A stretch of 64,000 nucleotides of DNA from Streptomyces griseoluteus (GCF_004784465.1 NZ_SRRU01000012.1:1-64000); one strand, 5' to 3'; counted from the stretch's first letter, positions 8,855-16,996 are shown. Numbers and translations are program-made. The notes: a model not told the origin generated them from the letters alone.

Positions 8855-10258
8855 TCAGCTCCCGGTGGACCGCACGACGGCGGCCGCGGTGCGCAGCAGG
8901 ATGCAGACGTCCTGCCACAGCGACCAATTGTCGATGTAGGCGTTGTCGTAGCGCGCCCGGTCCTCGATCGAGGTGTCCCCGCGCAATCCGCTGACCTGCG
9001 CGAGCCCGGTGATGCCCGCCCGCATCCGGTGCCGGGACGCATAGCCGGGGTAGCACTGGCTGAACTGCGTCACGAAGTAGGGGCGTTCGGGGCGCGGACC
9101 GACCAGGCTCATGTCGCCGCGGAAAACGTTCCAGAGCTGGAGCAGCTCGTCCAGCGAGGTCCGGCGCAGGAACCGGCAGAACGGGTTCATCCGCCGCTCG
9201 TCCGCCACGCTCCACCGGGTCGCCGACTCCCGCTCGTCCACCGGACGGTGGGTGCGGAACTTCAGCAGGGTGAAGGGGCGCCCGTCCTTGCCCACGCGCT
9301 CCTGCCGGAACACCACGCCCGGACCCTCGCTGAGCCGCAGCACCAGCGCGCAGGCCAGCAGCAGCGGCGCGGCCAGCACCAGCAGGGCGCCCGACACCAC
9401 CAGGTCCAGCAGCCGCTTGCCGACGCTGCCGCGCCGCCGGGCGCCGAGGTCGAGCCGCCGTACCGAGAACCCGGCGAGCTGCTCCCGCATCCCGTACGCC
9501 GGGCAGTCCGCGTCCACCTCCCACACCGCGCAGCCCGACTCGGCGAGCGCCCGCAGCAGCGGGCCCTTCTCGGTGCGTACGGCGGGGTCGACGGTGAGGA
9601 CGGTGCCGACGCCGTTCTGGATGAGCGCCCGCTCGACCTGCTCGCCGCAGGTCAGCACCGGGAGCCCGGCGCTGCCGTCCGGGTGGTCGGTGACCACGCC
9701 GACGGGACGTACCCCGCAGTCCGGCTGCCGCAGCAGCGCGGCGGCGACCCGCTGGGCGGTCGCGGCGGGGCCGATCACCAGCGCGGCGCTCGGCAGCCGC
9801 AGCCGCAGCACCCGGCGCCGCCGGTGCACGGCCGCCCGGCCGGCACAGGCGACCACCGCGTGCGCGGCCCCGCCCACGACCAGCGCGGGCAGGGTCAGGG
9901 CGCGGCCGGGTTCCAGGACGGCGGTCAGCGTGCCGAGCGCCAGCCAGACCACCGCGATCCGGCCGCAGACGGACGGGAGTTCGTCGAGCACACCGGTCAC
10001 CGCGCGCGGCGGGCGCGGCCGCAGCAGCAGGGCGCCGGTGACCAGCGCGGCCACGACGAGCGGCCCGCGCACGGCCGCGTCCAGTACGAGCGCGCCCGCC
10101 ACGGCGGCGGCGAGGTCGGCGGCGAGCAGGGGCAGCGGGGAGACGGTGGGGGAGTGCGGGCGCCGGGCCGGGAATCGGAAGCCGCGCGCGGGCCGTACTG
10201 CGTATCCGGAGTCCCTGCCGGAGGCGCTGGTCGAGGGGACGATGCTTTCCGCGGTCAC
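8855..10258 (-). CDS. Initiating polyprenyl phosphoglycosyltransferase (exopolysaccharide sugar transferase)
   Basis: The 467-aa protein has the layout of WbaP/CpsE-like priming enzymes: N-terminal TM helices (about 35-135), a Rossmann-like middle domain, one TM helix (about 285-310) and a C-terminal bacterial sugar-transferase domain. That domain shows KRLLDLVVSG, FRQERVGKDGRPF, RTSLDELLQLWNV and SLVGPRPERP. It transfers a sugar-1-phosphate to undecaprenyl phosphate, the first committed step. The GTG at 10258 is chosen because it forms a GTGA overlap with the upstream stop and has AGGGAG upstream; the longer reading frame lacks coding signs. Confidence 0.87.
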   Translation of the reverse strand: MTAESIVPSTSASGRDSGYAVRPARGFRFPARRPHSPTVSPLPLLAADLAAAVAGALVLDAAVRGPLVVAALVTGALLLRPRPPRAVTGVLDELPSVCGRIAVVWLALGTLTAVLEPGRALTLPALVVGGAAHAVVACAGRAAVHRRRRVLRLRLPSAALVIGPAATAQRVAAALLRQPDCGVRPVGVVTDHPDGSAGLPVLTCGEQVERALIQNGVGTVLTVDPAVRTEKGPLLRALAESGCAVWEVDADCPAYGMREQLAGFSVRRLDLGARRRGSVGKRLLDLVVSGALLVLAAPLLLACALVLRLSEGPGVVFRQERVGKDGRPFTLLKFRTHRPVDERESATRWSVADERRMNPFCRFLRRTSLDELLQLWNVFRGDMSLVGPRPERPYFVTQFSQCYPGYASRHRMRAGITGLAQVSGLRGDTSIEDRARYDNAYIDNWSLWQDVCILLRTAAAVVRSTGS

Positions 10259-11415
10259 GGGTGGGTCGACTCCCTGCGCTCGGTGGACACGGACGGCAGG
10301 GTGCCGAGGAGGTCGCGGTAGAGGTCCGCGATCCGCTCGGCGGTCACCCGTACGTCGTGCGTGGTCAGGACGTGCCGGCGGCCCTGGGCGCCGAGGTCCG
10401 CGCGCAGCGGCGCGTCGCACAGCAGCCCGGTCACGGCGGCGGCCAGCGCGTCCGGGTCCTCCGGCGGCACCAGGCAGCGTCCGGCGAGCGCGGGCGGCAG
10501 GCTCTCGCGGGCGCCGTCCACGTCGCTGAGCACCACGGGCCGGGCGCAGGCCAGCGCCTCCAGCGGCGCCAGCGCCATGCCCTCCCAGCGGGAGGGCAGC
10601 ACCACCAGGTCGGCGGCCCGGTACCAGGGCAGCACGTCGGTGACCTCACCCGCGAACCGCACGCGCGGTCCCGCCAGTTCGCCCAGCGTCTCCCGGTCGG
10701 GCCCGTCGCCGACCAGCACCAGCCGGGCCTCCGGCAGCACCGTCAGCACCCGCTCCCACGCGGCCAGCAGCACGTCCTGGCCCTTCTGCGGGCACAGCCG
10801 CCCGACGCACACCACCAGCGGTCCGGCCCCGAGCCCGGGCAGCCCGGCGCGGGCCGCCGGGGCGGGCGCGGGGGAGAACCGTTCGGGGTCGATGCCGTTG
10901 CGCACCACGGCGTACGCGGCGCGCACCCCGGCGCGTACGCCGGTCTCACGCTCCGCCTCGCTGACGCACACCACCCTTTCGGCCCAGCGCGCGGCGAACC
11001 GCTCCCAGCCCAGGGCGAGCGCGGCGGTGACCCCGCCGATGGCCTCGAAGGACCAGGCGTGCGGCTGGAAGACGGTCGGTACCCGGCCGCGCAGGGCGAG
11101 ACGGGCGGCCAGACCGGCCTTGGCGCTGTGCGCGTGCACCAGTGCGGGCCCTACGTCCCCGACGAGGCGGGCGAGCCGCCGTACCTCGCCGGGCAGCGCG
11201 AGCCCCGGTGACCGGGTGGCCCGCCAGAGCCGCACCTCGGCGCCTATCTCCTGTGCCTCCGTGGCCAGTCGGCCGCCCGGGCAGGCGATCACGACGCGCA
11301 CCCCCGCCGCGAGCTGGGCCCGCGCCAGGTCGAGCACGACCCGCGCGACTCCGCCGTCGACGGGCTGCGAAACATGCAGCACCCGTTCTCGGGCGTCGGA
11401 AACTGGCTGGTGCAT
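10255..11415 (-). CDS. GT4-family glycosyltransferase, first gene of the exopolysaccharide operon
   Basis: The 386-aa GT-B enzyme has an N-terminal motif HVSQPVDGGVARVV, a CVGRLCPQKGQD donor-domain loop and a C-terminal SRWEGMALAPLEALAC segment with the EX7E pattern of GT4. It should act on the lipid-linked intermediate made by the priming transferase encoded next. The ATG at 11415 is chosen because homologous sequence begins there and GAGGT lies about 10 nt upstream; the extension upstream is Arg/Gly-rich and non-coding in character. The promoter of the whole operon must lie upstream of 11415. Confidence 0.83.
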   Translation of the reverse strand: MHQPVSDARERVLHVSQPVDGGVARVVLDLARAQLAAGVRVVIACPGGRLATEAQEIGAEVRLWRATRSPGLALPGEVRRLARLVGDVGPALVHAHSAKAGLAARLALRGRVPTVFQPHAWSFEAIGGVTAALALGWERFAARWAERVVCVSEAERETGVRAGVRAAYAVVRNGIDPERFSPAPAPAARAGLPGLGAGPLVVCVGRLCPQKGQDVLLAAWERVLTVLPEARLVLVGDGPDRETLGELAGPRVRFAGEVTDVLPWYRAADLVVLPSRWEGMALAPLEALACARPVVLSDVDGARESLPPALAGRCLVPPEDPDALAAAVTGLLCDAPLRADLGAQGRRHVLTTHDVRVTAERIADLYRDLLGTLPSVSTERRESTHP

Positions 11416-11984
11416 GGGCGGGATACCTCGCTCACAGGGGCGCTCGGATCTGGTCGGGACCGCGCCTCGCTGCCGGGCGTCCTCCGCGGTGAAGAGCACA
11501 CCGGCCCTCGCCGCGTCCCGGTGGGGAACGAGCAGGTGGCCCGGCGGGTCACCGCCGCGCCCGCGCGCGGCGCCCGAGATCGGCCACCCTCGGGCCCGCG
11601 TCCGGACGGCCTGGCGTACCCGGCCTGGCGCACGACCCGTACGCGCCCTGCCGCGCCGGTCGTGCGCTCCGGTACGTCGTCCGGTGGACCCGCGCCCGGC
11701 CACTTCCGTGCGCCCGGTGTACGACGGCGCGGCACGCTGCCTCCCTGAAGCGTGAGCCGGTGCCCGCCACGTACGGCGTCCGGACCTGGTACGGAGGAGA
11801 GGGCCGCGACTCTAGTGAGCGCGGAGGCCCGAGCGGCGCAACGACGCGAGCGGGCCGCCCATGTGGCCGCGGTTCACGCGGAGATCACCCCTTTGGCGGC
11901 ACAACCCCTCGCGGCGGCTCGCGTTGACACTGCGTCGGGCAGCCCGCCCGGATGTTTGTCTCGATTTTCAAGGAGCACCTCTCC
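11416..11984. other. Divergent regulatory interval between exopolysaccharide operon and chaplin gene
   Basis: No credible gene is seen in this 569-bp interval. It must hold the promoters of the minus-strand polysaccharide operon and the plus-strand chaplin. A TTGACA hexamer at 11924-11929 could be a -35 box for the chaplin, but no matching -10 stands out at normal spacing. Chaplin genes are known developmental targets of the BldN sigma factor; no BldN site was confirmed here. Confidence 0.4.
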
Positions 11985-12224
11985 ATGTTGCGTATTGCGA
12001 AGGGTCTGGTCCTGACCTCCGCCGCCGTGGCGGCCGTCGCCGGCGGTGCCGGTATCGCCGCTGCCGACTCCGGCGCGGAGGCCGTCGCCGCGAACTCGCC
12101 GGGCGTCCTCTCGGGCAACGACGCCCAGATCCCGGTCCACGTGCCGGTCAACCTCTGCGGCGACACCGTCGACGTCATCGGCCTGCTGAACCCGGCCTTC
12201 GGCAGCACCTGCGTCAGCGACTGA
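11985..12224 (+). CDS. chpF: Short chaplin, ChpF-like
   Basis: The 79-aa short chaplin has a signal peptide (1-27, ending AAADS) and one chaplin domain. The domain includes SPGVLSGNDAQIPVHVPV, NLCGDTVDVIGLLNPAFG and a conserved cysteine pair (C58, C76) that forms the intramolecular disulfide in this family. Chaplins are secreted amyloid-forming surfactants that let aerial hyphae break surface tension and coat spores. The ATG at 11985 has AAGGAG nine bases upstream; an ATG 33 nt earlier has none. The symbol rests on similarity and on the order chaplin ... melC1-melC2-chaplin recalled from S. coelicolor. Confidence 0.85.
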   Translation: MLRIAKGLVLTSAAVAAVAGGAGIAAADSGAEAVAANSPGVLSGNDAQIPVHVPVNLCGDTVDVIGLLNPAFGSTCVSD

Positions 12225-12243
12225 GGTCGTCCGGCACACGCCT

Positions 12244-12292
12244 CGGCCCGGCCGTCCGCACGCGCGTATCGCGCGAGCGGACGGCCGGGCCG
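12244..12292 (+). terminator. Strong hairpin after the ChpF-like gene
   Basis: A perfect 16-bp GC stem (12244-12259 with 12277-12292) encloses a 17-nt loop that itself contains a CGCG inverted repeat. It starts 19 nt after the chaplin stop. No U-tract. Confidence 0.8.
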
Positions 12293-12427
12293 CTGTCGTA
12301 TGGGGGTGCCCCCTGGTCGCGCGGGATTTCATATGTCTTGTGGACACAGGGTTTCCGCCTCGGCCGTGACTCGTTGGGCATGGCGTCGGACATCCCTGGG
12401 GCGACGCGAGTTGCCGAGGAGAGGAAC

Positions 12428-12718
12428 ATGATGAAGTCCCTGAAGGCCGCAGCCGTCCTGGCCGGTTCCATCGCCCTCACCGGCGTCGCCGCGCCCGCGT
12501 TCGCCTACTCCGGCGACCTGACGCCCAGCAGCCTGAACGGCGCCGTGGACCAGATCGCCAAGGGCGGACTGAAGGTGCGTGACGTGATGCCGCTGCAGCA
12601 CCAGTCCGACGCGCTGAACACCGAGAACAAGGACTCCGTCCTCAGCACCGTCAAGGGCACCACCACCGCGCTGAACACGCACAACCCGCTGCTCGGCGGG
12701 CTGCCGCTGCAGAGCTGA
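12428..12718 (+). CDS. Small secreted protein of unknown function
   Basis: The 96-aa protein has a signal peptide (about 1-27; MKSLKAAAVLAGS then APAFA, a good cleavage site) and a roughly 70-residue mature part without cysteines or membrane helices. The mature part is rich in Leu, Thr, Asn and Asp and ends LLGGLPLQS. It resembles a family of small streptomycete secreted proteins with no assigned role. A purine-rich RBS (GAGGAGAGGAAC) precedes the tandem ATG-ATG start. It has its own terminators on both sides, so it is probably monocistronic. Being between two chaplins suggests a developmental or surface role, but this is inference only. Confidence 0.75.
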   Translation: MMKSLKAAAVLAGSIALTGVAAPAFAYSGDLTPSSLNGAVDQIAKGGLKVRDVMPLQHQSDALNTENKDSVLSTVKGTTTALNTHNPLLGGLPLQS

Positions 12719-12728
12719 GCCACCGTGG

Positions 12729-12767
12729 AGGGAGGGCCGGACCGCGCCGCGCGGACCGGCCCTCCCT
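12729..12767 (+). terminator. Hairpin after the small secreted protein
   Basis: A 12-bp perfect stem (AGGGAGGGCCGG at 12729-12740 with 12756-12767) starts 10 nt past the stop, with further inner pairing. It is followed by TT. Confidence 0.75.
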
Positions 12768-12768
12768 T

Positions 12769-12837
12769 TCGTGTTCCGAGGCGGGGCTCTCCTCGTGTCC
12801 GAGGTCGGGTCCCCTTCGTGTTCGAGGTCGCGTCCCC
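12769..12837. repeat. Three imperfect tandem copies of a 22-24-bp unit
   Basis: Copies start at about 12769, 12793 and 12816. Each has the form TCGTGTYCGAGGYSGSGTC(CCC), and a partial fourth begins near 12841. The array lies between a terminator and the start of the DUF5949 gene. Function unknown; it may be slippage debris or a protein-binding array. Confidence 0.5.
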
Positions 12838-12922
12838 CGATCGTGTGGAGCACCACCCGGCCGTCGCCCGGACGAGTGAGCGGCCCCCCGGCAGGCCCGG
12901 CGCCCGTGGATAGGGTCGCGCG

Positions 12923-13411
12923 GTGACCTCAACCACAAGCGAAGCCTTCCGCGCCGCCGACCTCGGCACCCTCGTCGTCCTGGCCTGGAGCGGCGAGGCT
13001 CCCGACGGCGGCGACATGCCGTACCTGCTGGCGTACTCCCTCGGGGACGCCGAGGGCGGACCGCGTGCCACCTCGGCCGCCGTCACCCAGCTCCTGGAGA
13101 TGAACGGCCTGACCATCGGCACCGTCATCGACGGCGCCACCCGGCCCAGCCTCCCCGTCACCCTGCTCGTCGAGGCCGGCCAGGCCGTCGTCCGGCTGCC
13201 CCAGCTCGTGGCCCAGGCCGACGCCCCGCCGGAGTGGCTGGACGCCGTGGCCCGGCGCGGACACGCCTACCTCGTCTTCACCACCCGCGCCTGGCCCGAG
13301 GGCCGCCCCGGTGTGACCGTCGACCCCGCCGCGCTGGCCGCCTTCGCCGGTGCCGACGAGACGCTGATGACCGCCGCCCACGTCATGCTCCCGGCGCGCA
13401 GCCTGCGCTGA
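12923..13411 (+). CDS. DUF5949 family protein
   Basis: The 162-aa soluble protein matches, from memory, the actinobacterial DUF5949 family; characteristic stretches are AADLGTLVVLAWSGEAP, MPYLLAYSLGDAEG and LPVTLLVEAGQAV. It has no signal peptide or membrane helix and no recognisable catalytic motif. The start is GTG at 12923. It is a single gene upstream of the tyrosinase operon. Function unknown. Confidence 0.75.
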   Translation: MTSTTSEAFRAADLGTLVVLAWSGEAPDGGDMPYLLAYSLGDAEGGPRATSAAVTQLLEMNGLTIGTVIDGATRPSLPVTLLVEAGQAVVRLPQLVAQADAPPEWLDAVARRGHAYLVFTTRAWPEGRPGVTVDPAALAAFAGADETLMTAAHVMLPARSLR

Positions 13412-13511
13412 CGCCCTCTGTCCTACCCGGATGGCCGCCGTGCGGTGACCCCGGACGCCCCCACGCGGTTACCGCTGTGAACAAGCCGAACTGTGGACGA
13501 GGGAGTGAGCG

Positions 13512-13994
13512 ATGGTCGTCGGGACCGGTGGTGTGGCCGTGGGGGCGGAACGGCAGGTCAGAGAAGGCAAACCGTCGCGGCGGGAGGTGACCCGAGGACT
13601 GCTGGCCTCGGCGGCCGCCCTGGGGCTGGCCCCGGTGGTCGCCGCGTCGCGCCCACTGCCCCCGTCCGGCGGTGCGGAGAACAGGGCCTTCGACCAGACC
13701 TACCGCGGTCACCGCATCCAGGGCTTCCTGGTCCCGGCCGCCGTGCGCCGGGCGGACGCGGGCGAGTGGCAGATCACCGTCGACGGATGCCCGCTGCACC
13801 TGATGCGCCGCGCCGACGGCACCTGGATGAGCATGGTCGACCACTACACCTCGTACGCCACCCCCGTGGAGGCGGCCCGTGCCGCCGTGGACGAGATCGG
13901 TCCCGGCCAGCGGCTGCGCGAGATGGCCCCCGGACCGGTCGGCGGAGAGCGCGCGGGACACGGGATGGGGGGCATGCATGGCGTACGTGCGTAA
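13512..13994 (+). CDS. melC1: Tyrosinase co-factor/caddie protein MelC1
   Basis: The 160-aa protein is the metallochaperone partner of tyrosinase. It has a Tat-type signal (SRREVTRGLLASAAALGLAP) followed by the MelC1 core: FDQTYRGHRIQGF, the HLMRRADGTWMSMVDHYTSY segment and a Met/His-rich C-terminus (GHGMGGMHG). In the known system MelC1 binds apo-tyrosinase, inserts copper and carries MelC2 out through Tat. The gene end overlaps the start of melC2 by 17 nt. The assignment to the MelC or MelD subtype is not certain. Confidence 0.88.
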   Translation: MVVGTGGVAVGAERQVREGKPSRREVTRGLLASAAALGLAPVVAASRPLPPSGGAENRAFDQTYRGHRIQGFLVPAAVRRADAGEWQITVDGCPLHLMRRADGTWMSMVDHYTSYATPVEAARAAVDEIGPGQRLREMAPGPVGGERAGHGMGGMHGVRA

Positions 13995-14844
13995 GAATGC
14001 CGCCGCCCTCACCGCGAACGAGAAGCGGCGCTTCGTCAACGCCCTGCTGGAGGTCAAACGGCGCGGCGAGTACGACGCGTTCGTGCGGACGCACATCGAC
14101 TACTACACGGCGGACGGCGAGGAGGGCCTGCGCGCCGCCCACATGGCCCCCTCCTTCCTGCCCTGGCACCGGCGCTTCCTGCTGGAGCTGGAGCGGGCGC
14201 TGCGCCGGGTGGACTCCTCGGTGACGGTGCCGTACTGGGACTGGACCCGCGACCGCGGCACGACGTCGGTGCCCTGGACCAAGGACCTCCTCGGCGGCAA
14301 CGGCCGCAAGAGCGACCGGCAGGTGACCACCGGGCCGTTCGCGTACGCGGCCGGGCACTGGACCATCAAGGAGGGCATCACCGACGGCAAGTACCTCACC
14401 CGCGACCTCGGCCGCGCCGCCGCCCCGATCCAGCTCCCCACCAGGAGCGCGCTGCAGTGGGCGCTGGACGACCCGGCGTACGACGTCTCCCCGTGGGACT
14501 CGACCGTCACCCGGGGCTTCCGCAACAAGCTGGAGGGGTGGGGGACGGGGGGCGGCAGCGCCTCCTGGCACAACCACAACCGGGTGCACCGCTGGGTCGG
14601 GGGCGTGATGCTCGGCGGGGCGTCGGTCAACGACCCGGTGTTCTGGCTGCACCACGCCTTCCTCGACTACCAGTGGTATCGCTGGCAGCAGGCGCACAAG
14701 AACCACCGCTACCTGCCGGCGACCCAGCCCGGCCCCGGTGACAAGCAGCGCGGGCGGGTCGTCGCGCGGCTCGACAAGATGCCGCCGTGGAACGTCACGC
14801 CGGACTCGCTGGAGGATGTGAGCGGGATCTACAGGTACGCGTAA
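13978..14844 (+). CDS. melC2: Tyrosinase MelC2 (binuclear copper monooxygenase)
   Basis: The 288-aa enzyme hydroxylates monophenols and oxidises o-diphenols to quinones, starting melanin synthesis. All six copper ligands are visible: CuA in RTHIDYY, AAHMAPSF and LPWHRRFLLELE, and CuB in NHNRVHRW (two His) and DPVFWLHHAF. It has no signal of its own and depends on MelC1 for export. The ATG at 13978 (MAYVRKN) matches known N-termini. It is about 15 residues longer than classical MelC2 (273 aa), with a GTGGGSA insert before the CuB site, which may point to the second streptomycete tyrosinase type (MelD). Confidence 0.9.
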   Translation: MAYVRKNAAALTANEKRRFVNALLEVKRRGEYDAFVRTHIDYYTADGEEGLRAAHMAPSFLPWHRRFLLELERALRRVDSSVTVPYWDWTRDRGTTSVPWTKDLLGGNGRKSDRQVTTGPFAYAAGHWTIKEGITDGKYLTRDLGRAAAPIQLPTRSALQWALDDPAYDVSPWDSTVTRGFRNKLEGWGTGGGSASWHNHNRVHRWVGGVMLGGASVNDPVFWLHHAFLDYQWYRWQQAHKNHRYLPATQPGPGDKQRGRVVARLDKMPPWNVTPDSLEDVSGIYRYA

Positions 14845-14920
14845 GGGCGTGTGGTGGGGCATGTTCCTGGGTGGGTCAGCCTGCGGACATGTCCTGCGGG
14901 CACGTCTTTCGGGCATGCGA

Positions 14921-14951
14921 AGAGCCCCGGCGCTCAGGGTGCCGGGGCTCT
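14921..14951. terminator. Bidirectional terminator between tyrosinase and chaplin genes
   Basis: A perfect 11-bp stem (AGAGCCCCGGC with its complement) with a 9-nt loop sits between the convergent melC2 and chaplin genes. It can end transcription from both sides. Confidence 0.85.
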
Positions 14952-14970
14952 GCTGCGGAGGGGGCGGGGC

Positions 14971-15258
14971 TCAGTTGCCGTAGCCGTCCTCGGGGGTTTC
15001 CTGCACGGGCTCCCGCTCACCGACGTTGGCGCAGGTGTTGCCGAAGGCCGGGTTCAGCAGGCCGACCACGTCGATGGTGTTGCCGCACAGGTCGACCGGG
15101 ATGTTGACGGGGACCTGGACGGCGTTGCCGGAGCCCACGCCGGGCGAGCCGGCGGCCGCGGCCCCGGCGTTCGCGTCGGCCAGCGCCAGACCGGCGCCAC
15201 CGACCATCACGGCACCGGTGCCGAGAGCCACGACGGCTGCCTTCGCAATGCGAGACAT
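14971..15258 (-). CDS. chpG: Short chaplin with C-terminal extension, ChpG-like
   Basis: The 95-aa chaplin has a signal peptide (about 1-28, ending GLALADA) and one chaplin domain. The domain includes SPGVGSGNAVQVPVNIPV, DLCGNTIDVVGLLNPAFG and cysteines C58 and C76. It should assemble with other chaplins into the amphipathic amyloid layer on aerial hyphae. A 15-residue acidic tail (after NVG: EREPVQETPEDGYGN) extends past the usual end. AAGGAG lies seven bases before the ATG. Position beside melC2 matches chpG in S. coelicolor as recalled; the symbol rests on that. Confidence 0.83.
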   Translation of the reverse strand: MSRIAKAAVVALGTGAVMVGGAGLALADANAGAAAAGSPGVGSGNAVQVPVNIPVDLCGNTIDVVGLLNPAFGNTCANVGEREPVQETPEDGYGN

Positions 15259-15677
15259 CACGTTCTCCTTATGTCGCTTCATGTCGCTCGGGGGGAGTGA
15301 GACGGCAGAGATCGCCGCCGCACTTCCCGTACAACGGTCGGCGGGAGAGGGGGTCACGGGGGAAAGGTGGGGGATCTCCCCCTTATGAGGGGTGAATCTG
15401 GGGTGGTCTATTCGGGAGGATGTGTCCGTGGTGCCCATTACCGCGTCAGGGAAGGCGCGCATGGGCAGGGGGAGGGTGGGTTCCCCGAGCCCCGGAGAAG
15501 GATCAACTGCCGCTCCGTCCCGACGTTTTCGGTGTACGTGTTCCAGGGTTCGAGGCGGGAGTGCCCGTTTGCGAGATCGCCGCTGCGAGGCAGGTAACCG
15601 ATGACTACCGCCCGCATCGCAATTTCCCCTGCCCGCTGTTTTCTTGCGAGACCTTCGCAGGTGGGAGAGGCGGCCAC
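15259..15677. other. Gene-free interval upstream of the ChpG-like gene
   Basis: The 419-bp interval is somewhat less GC-rich than its surroundings. It must contain the chaplin promoter on the minus strand. Short open frames here have no RBS or coding character. No repeats or RNA structures were recognised. Confidence 0.4.
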
Positions 15678-16061
15678 TCAGCCGGTGAAGGACTCGGGGC
15701 CGAAGCGGCCCCAGGCGATGAAGCCGGCGAGTGCGAGGTAGGCCAGGTTCAGCGCCACGAACCCGAACTCGCGGCGCCGCCCGTGGGTGGCCATCGCCCC
15801 GATCATCAACAGCACCCAGCAGGCGGCGGTCACCGGGACCATGAGGGGGACGCGGTCGAGGAGGGCGGGCAGTACGAGCCCGACGGCGGCGAGCAGTTCG
15901 AGCACGCCGAGCACCTTGATGCTCCGGGCGCCGACCCCCTCGGTCCAACCTCCCCCATGCACGGCGGCCAGCTTCTCCTTCGACACGAAGGCCTTGCTGA
16001 CACCCCCGAAGAGAGCCACCACGGCCAGAGCCCAGGCGCTGATCCAGAGAGCGAGGTCCAT
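15678..16061 (-). CDS. DoxX-like membrane protein
   Basis: The 127-aa protein has four hydrophobic helices (starting MDLALWISAWALAVVALFGG) in the pattern of the DoxX-like family, small integral membrane proteins sometimes linked to redox or thiol stress. The motif GARSIKVLGVLELLAAVGLVLP is typical. The ATG at 16061 is preferred because it starts just before TM1 and has AGGGAAG upstream; an in-frame start 69 nt earlier adds a polar stretch. Specific function unknown. Confidence 0.75.
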   Translation of the reverse strand: MDLALWISAWALAVVALFGGVSKAFVSKEKLAAVHGGGWTEGVGARSIKVLGVLELLAAVGLVLPALLDRVPLMVPVTAACWVLLMIGAMATHGRRREFGFVALNLAYLALAGFIAWGRFGPESFTG

Positions 16062-16137
16062 GTGTGCCACTTCCCTACCGGTCGACTTCCTTCCGGTAGG
16101 GAGACGGGGCTGCTCCGGGATCTGTGACATGCCCGCC

Positions 16138-16482
16138 TCAGCGGAACTCGTGCACGACCTCGATCTCGCCGACGATGTGCGCGTTGAACTCGTCCAGTTC
16201 CTCAGCCGGGACCCACAACTCGAGGATGGTGCTTCCGCCGGCCTGCTGGACGGGATACCGGCGCAGAAACTCCGACTTCACCTTGAACCGTGTGACGAAC
16301 CCGGCGCCGTCATGCCGCACATTCCAGTCCCGCGCGATCCTGACCGCGTAGTCCTCGTTCAGCACGGGATAGAAGATGGGCTGCTCGGGGAGCCGAGGCG
16401 GCCATGCCGTGAAGCCCGACTCCGCGACCAGTCGCAGCTCTTCAGGGCCGGTGGGGCGCCAGAGGGTGGTGGTCGTGGTCAT
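16138..16482 (-). CDS. Small conserved protein, ADP-ribosylation/crystallin J1-type label
   Basis: The 114-aa soluble protein begins MTTTTTLWRPTGPEEL and contains ARDWNVRHDGAGFVTRF and ELWVPAEELDEFNAHIVG. From memory, near-identical proteins are common in streptomycetes and carry the database label ADP-ribosylation/crystallin J1, but no catalytic residues of that enzyme family can be pointed to here. It lies 76 nt downstream of the DoxX-like gene on the same strand. Function should be regarded as unknown. Confidence 0.65.
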   Translation of the reverse strand: MTTTTTLWRPTGPEELRLVAESGFTAWPPRLPEQPIFYPVLNEDYAVRIARDWNVRHDGAGFVTRFKVKSEFLRRYPVQQAGGSTILELWVPAEELDEFNAHIVGEIEVVHEFR

Positions 16483-16515
16483 GGGGTTCGCTCTCTGGGT
16501 CGGTCGGCCGGGGGC

Positions 16516-16980
16516 ATGACGGTACCGGCGTTTCCGTTGTATGGGCCACAGAGTTATGCGGCGGAACCGTATGTGCCACGCCCGCTGTCCTGCACTGTCG
16601 TGAACGAGAACGACTCCTGCCTGCCCTGGGCGGCCTCCGCGCTGTTCGGCGCCCTCATGGGTGGCGCCACGTGGTCGCTGACCGTGTGGGCGCGGGCGTA
16701 CTGCGACGCGGGATACGACGCCGGGGGCCGCTTGGAGCTCAACTTCCTGCTCCCGGTGATCGTGGTGGCCGGGGCGGCGGCAGGTCTCGCGTCCTGGTCC
16801 ATCGGCCGACGCCTGGCAGGTGGCGCCTGGCTCCCGACCCTCTCGGTGGCCGCCGTGACGATCGGCCTGGCGTGGTGGTTCTTCGCCGCCCGAGGAACCC
16901 TGGCCGACTACCCCGGCGACTCGGGCCTGTGCCCGGCAAGCAACATCCCGCCACAGTGGCCGAACTGGATTCCGGCGTGA
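16516..16980 (+). CDS. Small membrane protein of unknown function
   Basis: The 154-aa protein has three likely TM helices (about 35-55, 75-95 and 105-125; e.g. LPVIVVAGAAAGLASW) and polar ends with several cysteines. The start is uncertain. ATG 16516 has only a G-rich stretch upstream, and a GTG at 16600 just before NENDSCLPWA is an alternative that would remove a Pro-rich leader. It lies divergent from the crystallin J1-type gene. No family recognised. Confidence 0.5.
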   Translation: MTVPAFPLYGPQSYAAEPYVPRPLSCTVVNENDSCLPWAASALFGALMGGATWSLTVWARAYCDAGYDAGGRLELNFLLPVIVVAGAAAGLASWSIGRRLAGGAWLPTLSVAAVTIGLAWWFFAARGTLADYPGDSGLCPASNIPPQWPNWIPA

Positions 16981-16996
16981 ACGGGCCGGGGTTCGC

